The notes: generated by a model from the letters alone, not told the origin. Shown: positions 45,362 to 55,313, counted from the first letter of the stretch. The stretch: DNA of 64,000 bases from Mesorhizobium australicum WSM2073 (GCF_000230995.2 NC_019973.1:3176001-3240000), one strand, 5' to 3'. Translations and numbers: made by a program.

Positions 45362-45391
45362 CCGACGCAGAGCGAATAAGACCGCTATAAC
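45362..45391 (+). promoter_or_regulatory. Probable groESL promoter
   Basis: A -10-like TATAAC (45386-45391) with an 18-bp spacer to CCGACG (45362-45367) lies directly upstream of CIRCE, the usual arrangement for HrcA-repressed promoters. A second, RpoH-like element CTTGAAA (45442-45448) lies after CIRCE, suggesting an additional heat-shock start. Both are pattern matches. Confidence 0.45.
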
Positions 45392-45397
45392 AGTGAG

Positions 45398-45424
45398 TTG
45401 GCACTCCGACGGCGTGAGTGCTAA
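45398..45424. promoter_or_regulatory. CIRCE operator (HrcA binding site)
   Basis: TTGGCACTC-N9-GAGTGCTAA matches the CIRCE consensus TTAGCACTC-N9-GAGTGCTAA with one substitution in the left arm. It lies 158 bp upstream of groES. HrcA represses through this element and is itself stabilised by GroEL. No hrcA gene is in the window. Confidence 0.95.
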
Positions 45425-45581
45425 AATTTTCTGGCCGGCCTCTTGAAACCGAAAAAAGGGAAAACTAGCTCGATATGCGCGCGCGATGCCTGACAAAGGG
45501 TCGCCGCATTCCGCATCGGCCCGAATTGCCGGTCCGGTGTGGAGGAAGCTGAAAACCTGTTTGTCCCAAGAGGAGAACGAC

Positions 45582-45896
45582 ATGGCGTTCCGTCCATTGC
45601 ATGACCGTATCTTGGTCCGCCGCATCGAGGCCGAGGAAAAGACCTCCGGCGGCATCATCATTCCCGATACCGCCAAGGAAAAACCGCAGGAAGGCGAAGT
45701 CATCGCCGTCGGTCCCGGCGCGCGCGACGACAGCGGCAAACTGACCGAGCTGGATGTCAGGGTGGGTGACCGTATCCTTTTCGGCAAATGGTCCGGCACC
45801 GAGATCAAGCTCAATGGCGAGGATCTGCTCATCATGAAGGAAAGTGACGTGATGGGCGTGATCGAACAGACCGCGCAAGTGAAGAAGGCCGCCTGA
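45582..45896 (+). CDS. groES: Co-chaperonin GroES
   Basis: The 104-residue lid protein of the GroEL/ES folding machine. It begins [20 protein letters not shown] and carries the mobile loop ([21 protein letters not shown]) and roof region. Length is slightly above the usual 95-98 because of a C-terminal extension ([10 protein letters not shown]), common in rhizobial copies. Start ATG follows AGAGGAG. CIRCE is upstream; groEL follows 59 bp downstream in the same operon. Rhizobia often carry several groESL copies, and which one this is cannot be told from the window. Confidence 0.98.
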   Translation: MAFRPLHDRILVRRIEAEEKTSGGIIIPDTAKEKPQEGEVIAVGPGARDDSGKLTELDVRVGDRILFGKWSGTEIKLNGEDLLIMKESDVMGVIEQTAQVKKAA

Positions 45897-45943
45897 CGGC
45901 TTCTTAGAAAATCCACCAGTCAACGAATGCTGCCTAGAGATAG

Positions 45944-47587
<1,644 letters not shown>

Positions 47588-47601
47588 GGTCCGACCAGTC
47601 C

Positions 47602-47627
47602 GCCCGCTCCCTCGACAGGGAGCGGGC
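47602..47627 (+). terminator. Hairpin after groEL
   Basis: A perfect 11-bp stem GCCCGCTCCCT / AGGGAGCGGGC with CGAC loop. There is no U-tract, so it may be an mRNA-stabilising hairpin rather than a full terminator; the next small gene begins only 22 bp later. Confidence 0.55.
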
Positions 47628-47648
47628 ATCGGTTGAAGGGAGAGAGAT

Positions 47649-47873
47649 ATGGATGCGCTTGCTGACCTTGGGCCCGTGCCCGCGCCGACACATCAGGCAA
47701 AGGAGTTCCTGGCCTATGAAAGCGAATGCCGCGGTGCGTTGAAGCCGCTGCTGGCGGAACTGCTCGACAGGGCCGAAGCCGCCGGCTGGAAGCGGCGGAC
47801 CGTTGCCGCGACGCTGATGTTCCTGGCCGCGCAACAGGTGTCGGAGGCGTCCGAGGCCTCGGCCGGCGGCTGA
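47649..47873 (+). CDS. Small hypothetical protein downstream of groEL
   Basis: A 74-residue, mostly helical protein (KEFLAYESECRGALKPLLAE, WKRRTVAATLMFLAAQQVSE). GGGAGAGAT lies just before the ATG. Its position 61 bp after groEL suggests occasional read-through expression. I do not recognise a family. Confidence 0.6.
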   Translation: MDALADLGPVPAPTHQAKEFLAYESECRGALKPLLAELLDRAEAAGWKRRTVAATLMFLAAQQVSEASEASAGG

Positions 47874-47990
47874 GCGCTGACATTCAGTCCCCTGAACCTT
47901 ACGGGCAGTCCCATGAACCTTACGCGGCGGGCCGCGCCTTCCGGTGTTCGGCCCGCCGCGGGTCCGCACAATCGAGAGGAGGCACAAGCC

Positions 47991-48299
47991 ATGAATCGCT
48001 GGCAGTTTGAAGAACCGGTGACCATTCTGGTCGGAATGGGCTTTCCGAGGAAGATCGAAAGCGTGATGGAAGCCTACGCGCTGTTGCAGGACTGGCCGGC
48101 CGCCAGCCGCAACGGCGCCCATGCCGTCGCCCTCAATGCCTGCAAGGCGGGCATCGCCGGTGAGATCGACCCGGAGACGGTGCGCGCGACGCTGGTCACC
48201 TTCGCACGCCGCAACGACATATTGCTGCCGGATATGGTTTCGCCGGCCGCTGCGATGGACAATGCGCTGCAGGCAGGGCGAGGCGGCAGGTCCGCCTGA
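47991..48299 (+). CDS. DUF982 family protein
   Basis: A 102-residue protein of the rhizobial DUF982 family. The start MNRWQFEEPVTILVGMG and the body (VMEAYALLQDWPAASRNGAH, ALNACKAGIAGEIDPETVR) are typical. Function unknown; these genes are multicopy in rhizobia. ATG 47991 has GAGGAGG about 9 nt upstream. Confidence 0.8.
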   Translation: MNRWQFEEPVTILVGMGFPRKIESVMEAYALLQDWPAASRNGAHAVALNACKAGIAGEIDPETVRATLVTFARRNDILLPDMVSPAAAMDNALQAGRGGRSA

Positions 48300-48404
48300 T
48301 CTTCAGCGATCCGCCTCGCGGCGGTGGCGGGCGCGAGCCCGCGGGGAACCAAGCGATGGCCATCGGGTTGAATCAGCGTTGGTTCCCCGAGGCGAGGCGA
48401 CGTC

Positions 48405-49006
48405 ATGAGCATCCTGCAAAGCATCAAGAAAGTGGCCGAACAGGTGACCGGTGCCGCAAGACCGGACAGCCGTCATGCGGCCGACCTTGTCAGGCCGCGC
48501 AAAGCGAACGAGTTCAGGTTTGGCGATGATGGCCTGGTGCCCAATCATCCGTCCTGGCCGCTGGTCGTCTATCGCGGCGCAGTGAGATTGCCGGAAGACT
48601 TCGATCCCGCGGCCGTGTTAGAGGCGCTTTTCTCGGCCAATGGCTGGGGAGACAGCTGGGCAACGGCATCTACGATTATGTTCACTACCATTCGCGCATC
48701 CACGAAGTGCTCGGCGTGGCGCGTGGCACGGCGAAGGTCCGGTTTGGCGGCAAGAAGGGCCGAACGCTGGCGCTGAAGGCCGGCGATGTCGCGGTTCTTC
48801 CGGCCGGCACGGGGCACCAGCGCATCTCCGCTTCGGACGACTTTCTCGTCGTTGGCGCCTATCCGCCGGCCGGTACCTATGACGAATGCACGACCACCGC
48901 CGACCACGCCAAGGCGGTGGTGACGATCCCCAAGGTCGGCCGTCCGCGCAAGGATCCCGTCTATGGAAGCAAGGGCCCGCTGCTGGCGGCGTGGAAGAAA
49001 GATTGA
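48405..49006 (+). pseudogene. Cupin-domain protein (YjlB-like) broken by a one-base frameshift
   Basis: The first part (48405 to about 48659) reads MSILQSIKKVAEQVTGAARP to FSANGWGDSW, matching the N-terminus of YjlB-type cupins. The rest, HSRIHEVLGVARGTAKVRFG and the barrel with LKAGDVAVLPAGTGHQRI, continues in another frame to the stop at 49004-49006. Adding one G at the GGG run 48658-48660 would restore a ~200-residue protein. Cupin metal-binding residues (HYHSRIHE, GTGHQ) lie in the second part. Either a recent pseudogene or a sequencing error. Confidence 0.85.
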
Positions 49007-49084
49007 GTTCGCCGAAGGCGAAAGAGAGCAGGCCCTGCCTCGGAACGATCGACGGGCAGATCGAAGCATAGTTCATCACTCCGG

Positions 49085-49191
49085 TGGAACGCTCTCGGGC
49101 ATTGGAGGTTGATAGCCGTCGAATGCTTTATCAACGGACTGGAAAACGGAGAGAGCCCGCCTTCGGTTGACGCCGGGGCGGGTTCTTTTTT
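49085..49191 (+). ncRNA. Candidate small RNA ending in an intrinsic terminator
   Basis: A non-coding stretch holds hairpin GTTGATA / TATCAAC (49108-49114 / 49129-49135) followed by a terminator stem. GCTCTC (49091-49096) could also pair with GAGAGC (49151-49156), giving an alternative long-range fold. It begins about 80 bp after the cupin gene and no coding gene follows on this strand for nearly 600 bp. The promoter is not identified; it could instead be the 3' UTR of the cupin transcript. Confidence 0.4.
49153..49191 (+). terminator. Rho-independent terminator
   Basis: The stem GAGCCCGCC / GGCGGGTTC with one G-U pair is followed directly by TTTTTT (49186-49191). It is the best-formed intrinsic terminator in the window. 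Confidence 0.8.
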
Positions 49192-49324
49192 GTCTGAGAT
49201 TCTCGGGATTGATGGCGCGCGGGAACATGTCCGGCATGCCAGGCGCAATGGGAGCAAGCCTGGAGAAAGCAGGTGGTGAAGAGATTGCGCCTGCCTCGGA
49301 GCGGACAGACGACTGATATACCGT

Positions 49325-49555
49325 CTACATTCCGTAGGTGAGGGCAACATAGATCGCCGGGATAAGCGTCAGGCAGATCGCCATTCCCACGACAACGGCG
49401 ATGGCCAAGCGCTCGGTTCGCCTGACAAGATCGACCATGTTGGCGTCCTCACTCAGACAGACGGGCGGGCCCGACGGGATTTCCGGGGCCTGAACATCAT
49501 TGTCATTTGCGGGGCGATTGTCGTCGTGGATGCTCGGTCTCTGGGCTGATGTCAC
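49325..49555 (-). CDS. Small single-pass membrane protein (uncertain)
   Basis: A 76-residue frame with a hydrophilic Asn/Asp/Pro-rich first half (DDNRPANDNDVQAPEIPSGP) and a C-terminal transmembrane helix (AIAVVVGMAICLTLIPAIYV). GTG 49555 has GAGG six nt upstream; an ATG at 49436 would give only the membrane segment. The frame is open to 49690, so the start is unsure. No family recognised. Confidence 0.45.
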   Translation of the reverse strand: MTSAQRPSIHDDNRPANDNDVQAPEIPSGPPVCLSEDANMVDLVRRTERLAIAVVVGMAICLTLIPAIYVALTYGM

Positions 49556-49779
49556 TGCTTGCCTCGCTCTCAGAATATCCGGCGGTCGAGCTGGATTCCG
49601 CGATGATGGATGATTGGCTGCGTTGCTCCGGCGCGAAACCCAACGTATCGGCAAGACATGGGTTGCCGCATACGACTTCAGTCTTGCCAATTCTTAGACC
49701 TAAGCCTTGCCCGGGAACGCAATGCAGCGGGAGCCGTTGGTGACCGGTGACAACTCAAAGAATAGGAGAGGAGAAAGTC

Positions 49780-50004
49780 ATGGCTGACGGTCCAACTGTT
49801 GTTAATTCTGGAGGTGGTGGCGGCACTGCGGTCGCTATTGTTCTTGCGGTAATCGCTATCGTTGTCCTGCTGATATTTACCGGTGTCATCAACATCGGTG
49901 GCGGCGGCGGGAAGGACATCAACGTGAAGGTTGAGGCGCCAAAGGTGGAAGCTCCGGCCACTTCAGCGCCCGCGAAGCCCGCGGCACCTGCCAATGGTGG
50001 CTGA
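49780..50004 (+). CDS. Small membrane-anchored protein with Gly-rich flanks
   Basis: A 74-residue protein. One transmembrane helix (AVAIVLAVIAIVVLLIFTGV) is flanked on both sides by GGGGG. The C-terminal ~28 residues are Ala/Pro/Lys-rich (VKVEAPKVEAPATSAPAKPA) and resemble a periplasmic or cell-wall-spanning tail. AGGAGAGGAG precedes ATG 49780. It is followed by a perfect hairpin and then a DUF1236 gene. Function unknown. Confidence 0.65.
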   Translation: MADGPTVVNSGGGGGTAVAIVLAVIAIVVLLIFTGVINIGGGGGKDINVKVEAPKVEAPATSAPAKPAAPANGG

Positions 50005-50015
50005 TTGGCTGCGGC

Positions 50016-50040
50016 AGAGGCCAGAATAATTCTGGCCTCT
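50016..50040 (+). terminator. Perfect hairpin between two small envelope genes
   Basis: AGAGGCCAGAAT and ATTCTGGCCTCT form a perfect 12-bp stem around a single central A. It lies 12 bp after the small membrane-protein stop, ahead of the DUF1236 gene. A weak A/T-rich tail follows. It may attenuate or process the transcript between the genes; the near-absent loop also fits a palindromic protein site. Confidence 0.5.
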
Positions 50041-50073
50041 GAAAATGTTTCTTGGTTCACAAAAGGACTTGTC

Positions 50074-50382
50074 ATGAAAAGATATCTTGTCGGCGCTGTC
50101 GCGGCCCTCGCGCTTATGGCTGGAATTGGTGCTTCCTTCGCGGGAGACGTCGTAATTCTCAAGCCCGAGCAGCAGACGGTCGTCCGCGAATACATCCACA
50201 AGCAAAAACTCGCATCAGTCAGCCTGCTCGGCGTCGAACTCAACGTCGGCTCCGCTCTCCCTGACACTGTCGAGCTTCATACAATCGACGTCCCCGACGT
50301 CAGATACAAATACACTGTTGTCGGCGATCATGCGGTTCTGGTTGACCCCGATACACGCAGGGTCGTGCAGATCATCGAGTGA
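50074..50382 (+). CDS. DUF1236 periplasmic protein
   Basis: A 102-residue secreted protein. The signal peptide (MKRYLVGAVAALALMAGIGA, cleavage after SFA) is followed by a compact DUF1236 domain (VVREYIHKQKLASVSLLGVE, LPDTVELHTIDVP). Function unknown; the family is typical of rhizobia and Bradyrhizobium. The upstream hairpin could modulate its expression. A terminator follows 33 bp after the stop. Confidence 0.85.
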   Translation: MKRYLVGAVAALALMAGIGASFAGDVVILKPEQQTVVREYIHKQKLASVSLLGVELNVGSALPDTVELHTIDVPDVRYKYTVVGDHAVLVDPDTRRVVQIIE

Positions 50383-50414
50383 TGCCGGTAGTTCGTCCCT
50401 GGCCAACGGGAGCG

Positions 50415-50449
50415 GCCCGCCGTGCCGCAAAAATGGCGCGGCGGGCTTT
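50415..50449. terminator. Terminator after the DUF1236 gene
   Basis: GCCCGCCG / CGGCGGGC stem (50415-50422 / 50439-50446) followed by TTT. It lies between convergent genes and may also serve the nucleoside hydrolase operon. Confidence 0.65.
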
Positions 50450-50498
50450 CTATACGGAGCCACTTAATCCCTGTGAACATCGCCGAAACCTTCACCCG

Positions 50499-51472
50499 TC
50501 AGGCCTTGGCGTGGGTTAACCGCTCGAGCGCATCGACGATCAGGCCGCAGAATTTCGGATGGTCGAGTTTCATCGCCACGGTATGGCGGAAGTCGACCTG
50601 CTCGCTCGCCGTGCCGCCAAAATGGTGCATCCCGCCCATCTTCTCGAAATTGCAGACCGTCATGCCCTTGGTCCACCGCCCGGCGATTTCGACGCGGATA
50701 TCGGCCTTCTCGGTGGTGAAGACGGTCGGGTCGATCATGGCCGCGACGCAGCACGCGTCGTGGACGGCTGGATACTCGATCTGCAGGAGGCCGCCATGCG
50801 TGGTCGCTATGAACTCCCAGATATCGAGGATGAACTTGGCGATCGGGCCGCCGACGGCGCGCACCCTGTTTTGCAGGTCCGGAGTGGCAGCGCCTGGTGC
50901 GTGAGGTCGAGGCCCACCATGGTGACATCCCAATCGGCGCGGAACACGACGTCGGCGGCCTCCGGGTCGCCATAGACATTGAACTCCGCCGCTGGCGTGA
51001 TGTTGCCGCGCGTGTAGGCTCCGCCCATCGCGACGACGCCCTTCACCCGCCCGATGATGCGTGGGTCCTTGCGAATGGCGAGCGCGATGTTGGTGTAGGG
51101 ACCGACCGGCACCAGCGTGATGGTTTTCGGCTCGTGCGCCATGACCGTGTCGATGATGAAGTCGACGGCATGCCGCTTGTCGAGTTCGAACGAGGCGGGC
51201 GGCAGGACGGGGCCGTCGAGCCCGGTATCGCCATGGATTTCGACGGCCAGCACCTGCTCGCCGATGAGCGGGCCGGGTGAGCCCTTCGCCACCGGCACCT
51301 TGATGCCGTAGGCCGTGCATACGGCCAGAGCATTGCGCGTGGTGTTCTCGACATTGTGGTTTCCCGAAACCGTCGTGATGCCGAGAAGGTCGATATTCGG
51401 GTTTCCCGCCGCAAGCAGGATGGCGATGGCGTCGTCGTGCCCCGGATCGCAGTCCAGGATGATCTTTTCCAT
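50499..51472 (-). pseudogene. Nucleoside hydrolase (IunH-like) with a one-base frameshift
   Basis: Ribonucleoside/nucleoside N-glycosidase family. The N-terminal part has the Ca2+-binding motif LDCDPGHDDAIAILLA and VTLVPVGPYTNIALA-type elements, running to VGLDLTHQAL. The frame then breaks near 50888; restoring one C (plus strand) continues as ATPDLQNRVRAVGGPIAKF through AVHDACCVAAMIDP to the stop, giving ~324 residues, the normal size. ATG 51472 is followed by MEKII. It is the last gene of the sugar ABC cluster. Active if the break is a sequencing error, otherwise a recent pseudogene. Confidence 0.85.
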
Positions 51473-51530
51473 GACTTCGTCTCCCTTGTCGGCGGGGCGG
51501 CTGCCCCGTGCCAATAGTCCCGGCCCGCGC

Positions 51531-52529
51531 CTACTTGTCCTCGACAATGCGCAGATAGGCCGCGGTCACGAACAGGACGATCAACCCGAACAGGATGCGC
51601 CTTGCTCCCTCCGGCATCTGCAAAATCGTCAGCAGCGTCGTCAGCACCGTCAGGATCAGCGCGCCGATGATGGTGCCGGTGTAGCCGCCGCGGCCGCCGA
51701 AGATGGAAGTGCCGCCGATGACGGCGGCGGCGACCGATGGCAGCACCAGCGGTTCGGCGAGCGACAGCGATGGCGCCTTGATCAGGCCGATGTAGAGCAA
51801 GCCGGTGATGCCGGCGAGCACGCTGGAGGTGACGTAGAGCGCCGTGATGACCTGCCAGTATTGCACGCCCGACAGGCGCGTCGCGCGCTCATTATCGCCG
51901 ACGGCGTAGAGCAGGCGGCCGAAGCCGGTGCGGGCGAGCGTGAAGACGATGAGAGCCGCCAACGGAACGAACAGCAGCAGCGCGTTGGGGAAGGCAAAGC
52001 CGAGTACGGGGGTGACGCCGGTCCCCAGCCAGGCGAGAAAGTCGGGGATCTTGGCACCGGACGCGATCACCGTGCGCTGGTAGACCTGCAGGCAGCCGGT
52101 GCCGATCAGGCTGGTGCCCAGCGTCATGATCAGCGGATGGACGCGGAAGACACCGACGCCGATGCCATTGACGAGGCCGATCAGCACCGCCGGCATCATC
52201 GCCAGGAGGAAGGCCACAGCCGGGTCCTGGCTGACGATCTGCGTTGCCATGATGAAGGCGCTCATCGTCGCCACCGTGCCGACCGAAAGGTCGATGCCGC
52301 CGGTCAGCATGGTCATGGTCTGGCAGCCGGCGAGGATCGCCAGCGGAATGGCAAATTTGATGGTGTTGGCGATCCAGCGCTCGTTGACGATGCCGGGGCG
52401 CAGGATCTGCAGGATCACCACCAGGATGACCAGCAGGATGATCAGCGGGATGAGGGGCCGGTCGGCCATGAAGCGTTTTATGCGGCGGCCGAAGGGGACC
52501 GGCCCGGGCGTGATCGCGGTGGTGCTCAT
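51531..52529 (-). CDS. Sugar ABC transporter permease 1 (RbsC-like)
   Basis: A 332-residue inner-membrane permease of the ribose/xylose-type family with about eight to ten helices. Family motifs include TGGIDLSVGTVATMSAFIMA, GLVNGIGVGVFRVHPLIMTLG and GGTSIFGGRGGYTGTIIGAL. It would form the channel with permease 2 and the duplicated ATPase. The gap to permease 2 is 76 bp, to the hydrolase 58 bp. Confidence 0.92.
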   Translation of the reverse strand: MSTTAITPGPVPFGRRIKRFMADRPLIPLIILLVILVVILQILRPGIVNERWIANTIKFAIPLAILAGCQTMTMLTGGIDLSVGTVATMSAFIMATQIVSQDPAVAFLLAMMPAVLIGLVNGIGVGVFRVHPLIMTLGTSLIGTGCLQVYQRTVIASGAKIPDFLAWLGTGVTPVLGFAFPNALLLFVPLAALIVFTLARTGFGRLLYAVGDNERATRLSGVQYWQVITALYVTSSVLAGITGLLYIGLIKAPSLSLAEPLVLPSVAAAVIGGTSIFGGRGGYTGTIIGALILTVLTTLLTILQMPEGARRILFGLIVLFVTAAYLRIVEDK

Positions 52530-52605
52530 GGGTTGGCTCCTGCTCGCGAGGAGGTGGGCTTGGTGGTGGCGTTCTGGAAGGATGGTGCTCTACGGCGAGT
52601 GAATT

Positions 52606-53580
52606 TCATGATTGCCGCCCTCGCATCGTGATGAAGGCGCCGAACATCACCACGGCGACCATGATCAGGCCTTCGATGATGGCGGTGACGTTGGGGTCGA
52701 TGGCGAGCAAGGTGAGATCCGTGCGCACCAGCCGCAGCACGAAGACGGCGACGATGGGGCCGAGCAGGCCGCCCTTGCCGCCGCCGAGCGCCACGCCGCC
52801 CAGCACGACCGCGGCGACGCTGGCCAGCAGATAGGGGCCGGGGATCGGCGCGCCGATGCCCGTGCTCATGGTCAGCGCCAACCCGCCCATGGCCGCGAAC
52901 AGGCCTGACAGCGCGTAGGCGATGACCCTGGTGCGGGCGACAGGCACGCCGCTGCGGAACGCCGCCAGTTCGCTGGAGCCGATGGCGTAGATGGAAAGGC
53001 CGAGGCGCGACCGTCGAAGCGGTATCCAGACGATGCAGAGGCAGACGATCAGCACCAGCAGCGCCTTGGGCAGCCACGCGTCGACGGCGTCGGGCAGGCC
53101 CGGGATCGGCACGGTGCCCGAGATCAGCGCCTTCAGCCATTCGGCCGCCGCGCCGCCCGGGGCGCCGAGCACCAGAAGGGCCGCGCCTTGCAGCACGAAC
53201 AGCATGGCCAGCGTGACGACGATGTCCGGCACGCGGGTAACGACGATGAGCATCCCGTTGACGGCGCCCAGCACGAACCCCATGGCGAGCACGAAAGGCA
53301 CCACGAACAGCGCGTATTCCTCGCTCGCGCCCGCCATCATCGAGGCGGCGGTGACGCTGGTCAACGCCATCATGGCGGCGACCGAGAGATCGATGCCGCC
53401 GGCGATGACGACGACCGTCTGCGCGGCGACGGCAAAGGCGTAGGGCAGTACGGCCCGCGCCAGCGAGCCGAAATCGCCGCTGCCATAGCCGGGCTGGATG
53501 ATCTTGGTGGCGATGAACAGGATGACGAGGAGGGCGAACAGGCCTGTTACCCAGCCTTGCCGGCGCAGGAAATGGCTCAT
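52606..53580 (-). CDS. Sugar ABC transporter permease 2 (RbsC-like)
   Basis: A 324-residue permease of the same family as its downstream neighbour (AGGIDLSVAAMMALTSVTAA, NGMLIVVTRVPDIVVTLAML, LGGVALGGGKGGLLGPIVAV). Two different permeases suggest a heterodimeric channel, as in autoinducer-2 or rhamnose-type systems. The start overlaps the ATPase stop by ATGA. Confidence 0.92.
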   Translation of the reverse strand: MSHFLRRQGWVTGLFALLVILFIATKIIQPGYGSGDFGSLARAVLPYAFAVAAQTVVVIAGGIDLSVAAMMALTSVTAASMMAGASEEYALFVVPFVLAMGFVLGAVNGMLIVVTRVPDIVVTLAMLFVLQGAALLVLGAPGGAAAEWLKALISGTVPIPGLPDAVDAWLPKALLVLIVCLCIVWIPLRRSRLGLSIYAIGSSELAAFRSGVPVARTRVIAYALSGLFAAMGGLALTMSTGIGAPIPGPYLLASVAAVVLGGVALGGGKGGLLGPIVAVFVLRLVRTDLTLLAIDPNVTAIIEGLIMVAVVMFGAFITMRGRQS

Positions 53581-55124
53581 GGCGTTGCCTCCGGCGCATC
53601 GGAAGCATTCGCCGTGGGTGCGGCCAAAATACCGATATCCGCCTTGACGCCGCGCGGCAGGCCGTAGGCGGCGCGCATCAGCGTCGGCTCGTCGGCCTCC
53701 TCGACAGGGAAAATATCGACCAGGCGGCCGCCGAAGATGACGATGACGCGGTCGCAGACGCGCTGCACTTCTTCCAGTTCCGAGGTGTAGAACAGAACCG
53801 ACTTGCCGTTGCCGGCGAGCTCGCGCAGCAGACGATAGATCTCCTGCTTGGTGCCGACATCGATGCCGCGCGTCGGGTCGAAACACAGGATGGTGCGCGC
53901 GTCGGCCGCGATCCAGCGGGCTATGGTGACCTTTTGCTGGTTGCCGCCGGACAGGCGCTGCACCTCGCCTTGCGCGCGGGTGTCGATCTGCAGGCGTTGG
54001 ATGGCGCTCGCCACGGTGGCGCGCTCCTTGCGCATACGAATAGGCCCCCAGTTGCGCAGGGCGGCGCTGAAGGGGAGCGCAATGTTCTCGCGCACCGAGC
54101 GCTGCATGGCGAGCGCCTCGGAACGGTCGCCCGGCACATAGGCGATCCCCGATCGGATGGCGTCGATCGGGTGGGCGAATTTCACCGGGCTGCCGTCGAC
54201 CTCGATCGTGCCGCCCGATGGTTTGATCGAGCCGGCAAGGGCGGCGAACAGTTCGTCCTGGCCCTGGCCTTCCAGCGCCACGACGCCGGCCACCTCGCCA
54301 TCGCGGAGATCGAAGGAGACGTCGCTGAGCTTGGTCCCGACGCGCAGGTTTCGCACGGCGATGCGCGGGCGGGCAGGGGGGCGGGCCTCTTCGCTGGCGC
54401 CGCGGGCGGCGACATGGGTCTTGACGATGCGAGTGCCGAGCATCAGCTCGACGATCTTTTCCTCGACGCCCGGCACGATGTCGACGACGCCGACGGTCGC
54501 GCCGTCGCGCAGCACCGTGGCGCGGTCGCAAAGGGCCGAGATTTCGACGAAGCGGTGGGAGATGAAGATCACGGCGCGGCCGGCGTCGCCCTGCCGGCGC
54601 ACCACTTCCAGCACCTTTTCGGCAAGGTTGGCGGGGAGTGCGGCCGTCATCTCGTCGAGCAGCAGCACGTCGGGCTCGACGGCCAGCGCGCGGGCCAGGT
54701 CGAGCACGCGCAGGATGGCGAGCGGGATGTCGCGCGCGGTGTCGCGCAGGTCGAGGTCAGGTATGCCGAGTTCGCGTACCCAGGCGCGGAACGGCTCGAC
54801 CGGCGTGCCGGTCAGCCGCAGATTGGACAGCACATCGAGATCGGGGATCAGCGACGGCTCCTGGTAGACAGGCAGCAGCCCGGCCCGGCGCGCGGCGGCC
54901 GGCGAGCGTATGTCGCGCGCCTCGCCACGGATCAGGATGCGTCCGGCATTGGCTGATATCGCGCCGGTCAGGATCTTCACCAGCGTCGACTTGCCGGCGC
55001 CATTGGCACCCATCAGCGCATGCACCTCGCCCGGCAGCACGGAGAGCGACGCATCGCGGAGAGCCGCGACCGCGCCGTAGTTCTTGGCGACGCCTGACGC
55101 GTCGAGGAGGGGACTGGTGGTCAA
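53577..55124 (-). CDS. Sugar ABC transporter ATP-binding protein, two nucleotide-binding domains
   Basis: A 515-residue RbsA/MglA-like fused ATPase. NBD1 has a good Walker A (GANGAGKSTLVKILTG), but its signature region is degenerate (DIPLAILRVLDLARAL instead of an LSxGxxQ form) and Walker B continues DEMTAAL rather than DEPTAAL. NBD2 has the degenerate Walker A usual for this family (ALEGQGQDELF) but a perfect LSGGNQQKVTIARW signature and FDPTRGIDVGTK. One functional composite site therefore seems likely. It overlaps permease 2. Confidence 0.93.
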   Translation of the reverse strand: MTTSPLLDASGVAKNYGAVAALRDASLSVLPGEVHALMGANGAGKSTLVKILTGAISANAGRILIRGEARDIRSPAAARRAGLLPVYQEPSLIPDLDVLSNLRLTGTPVEPFRAWVRELGIPDLDLRDTARDIPLAILRVLDLARALAVEPDVLLLDEMTAALPANLAEKVLEVVRRQGDAGRAVIFISHRFVEISALCDRATVLRDGATVGVVDIVPGVEEKIVELMLGTRIVKTHVAARGASEEARPPARPRIAVRNLRVGTKLSDVSFDLRDGEVAGVVALEGQGQDELFAALAGSIKPSGGTIEVDGSPVKFAHPIDAIRSGIAYVPGDRSEALAMQRSVRENIALPFSAALRNWGPIRMRKERATVASAIQRLQIDTRAQGEVQRLSGGNQQKVTIARWIAADARTILCFDPTRGIDVGTKQEIYRLLRELAGNGKSVLFYTSELEEVQRVCDRVIVIFGGRLVDIFPVEEADEPTLMRAAYGLPRGVKADIGILAAPTANASDAPEATP

Positions 55125-55164
55125 ATGATTTGGGTCTCGATTTGAAGCTCAAACAGTTTGCAGC

Positions 55165-55313
55165 GTCGGCGCCGCCCCTCACCTGCCTGCCGGCATCCTC
55201 TCCCCGTATAGAGACGGGGAGAGGGGGCTTGCCTTCCGGCGTTGCGGCCAGCTCCTCTCTCCCCGTTTTTACGGGGAGAGATGTCCGGCAGGACAGTGAG
55301 GGGCGGCGCCGAC
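55165..55313. repeat. Large palindromic intergenic repeat in the sugar transporter operon
   Basis: Perfect 18-bp outer arms (55165-55182 and 55296-55313, GTCGGCGCCGCCCCTCAC and its complement) enclose two smaller hairpins of CTCTCCCCGT / ACGGGGAGAG type. The arrangement resembles mosaic palindromic repeats of rhizobial genomes. It lies between the binding-protein and ATPase genes, where such structures can protect the upstream mRNA and raise binding-protein levels. Confidence 0.75.
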
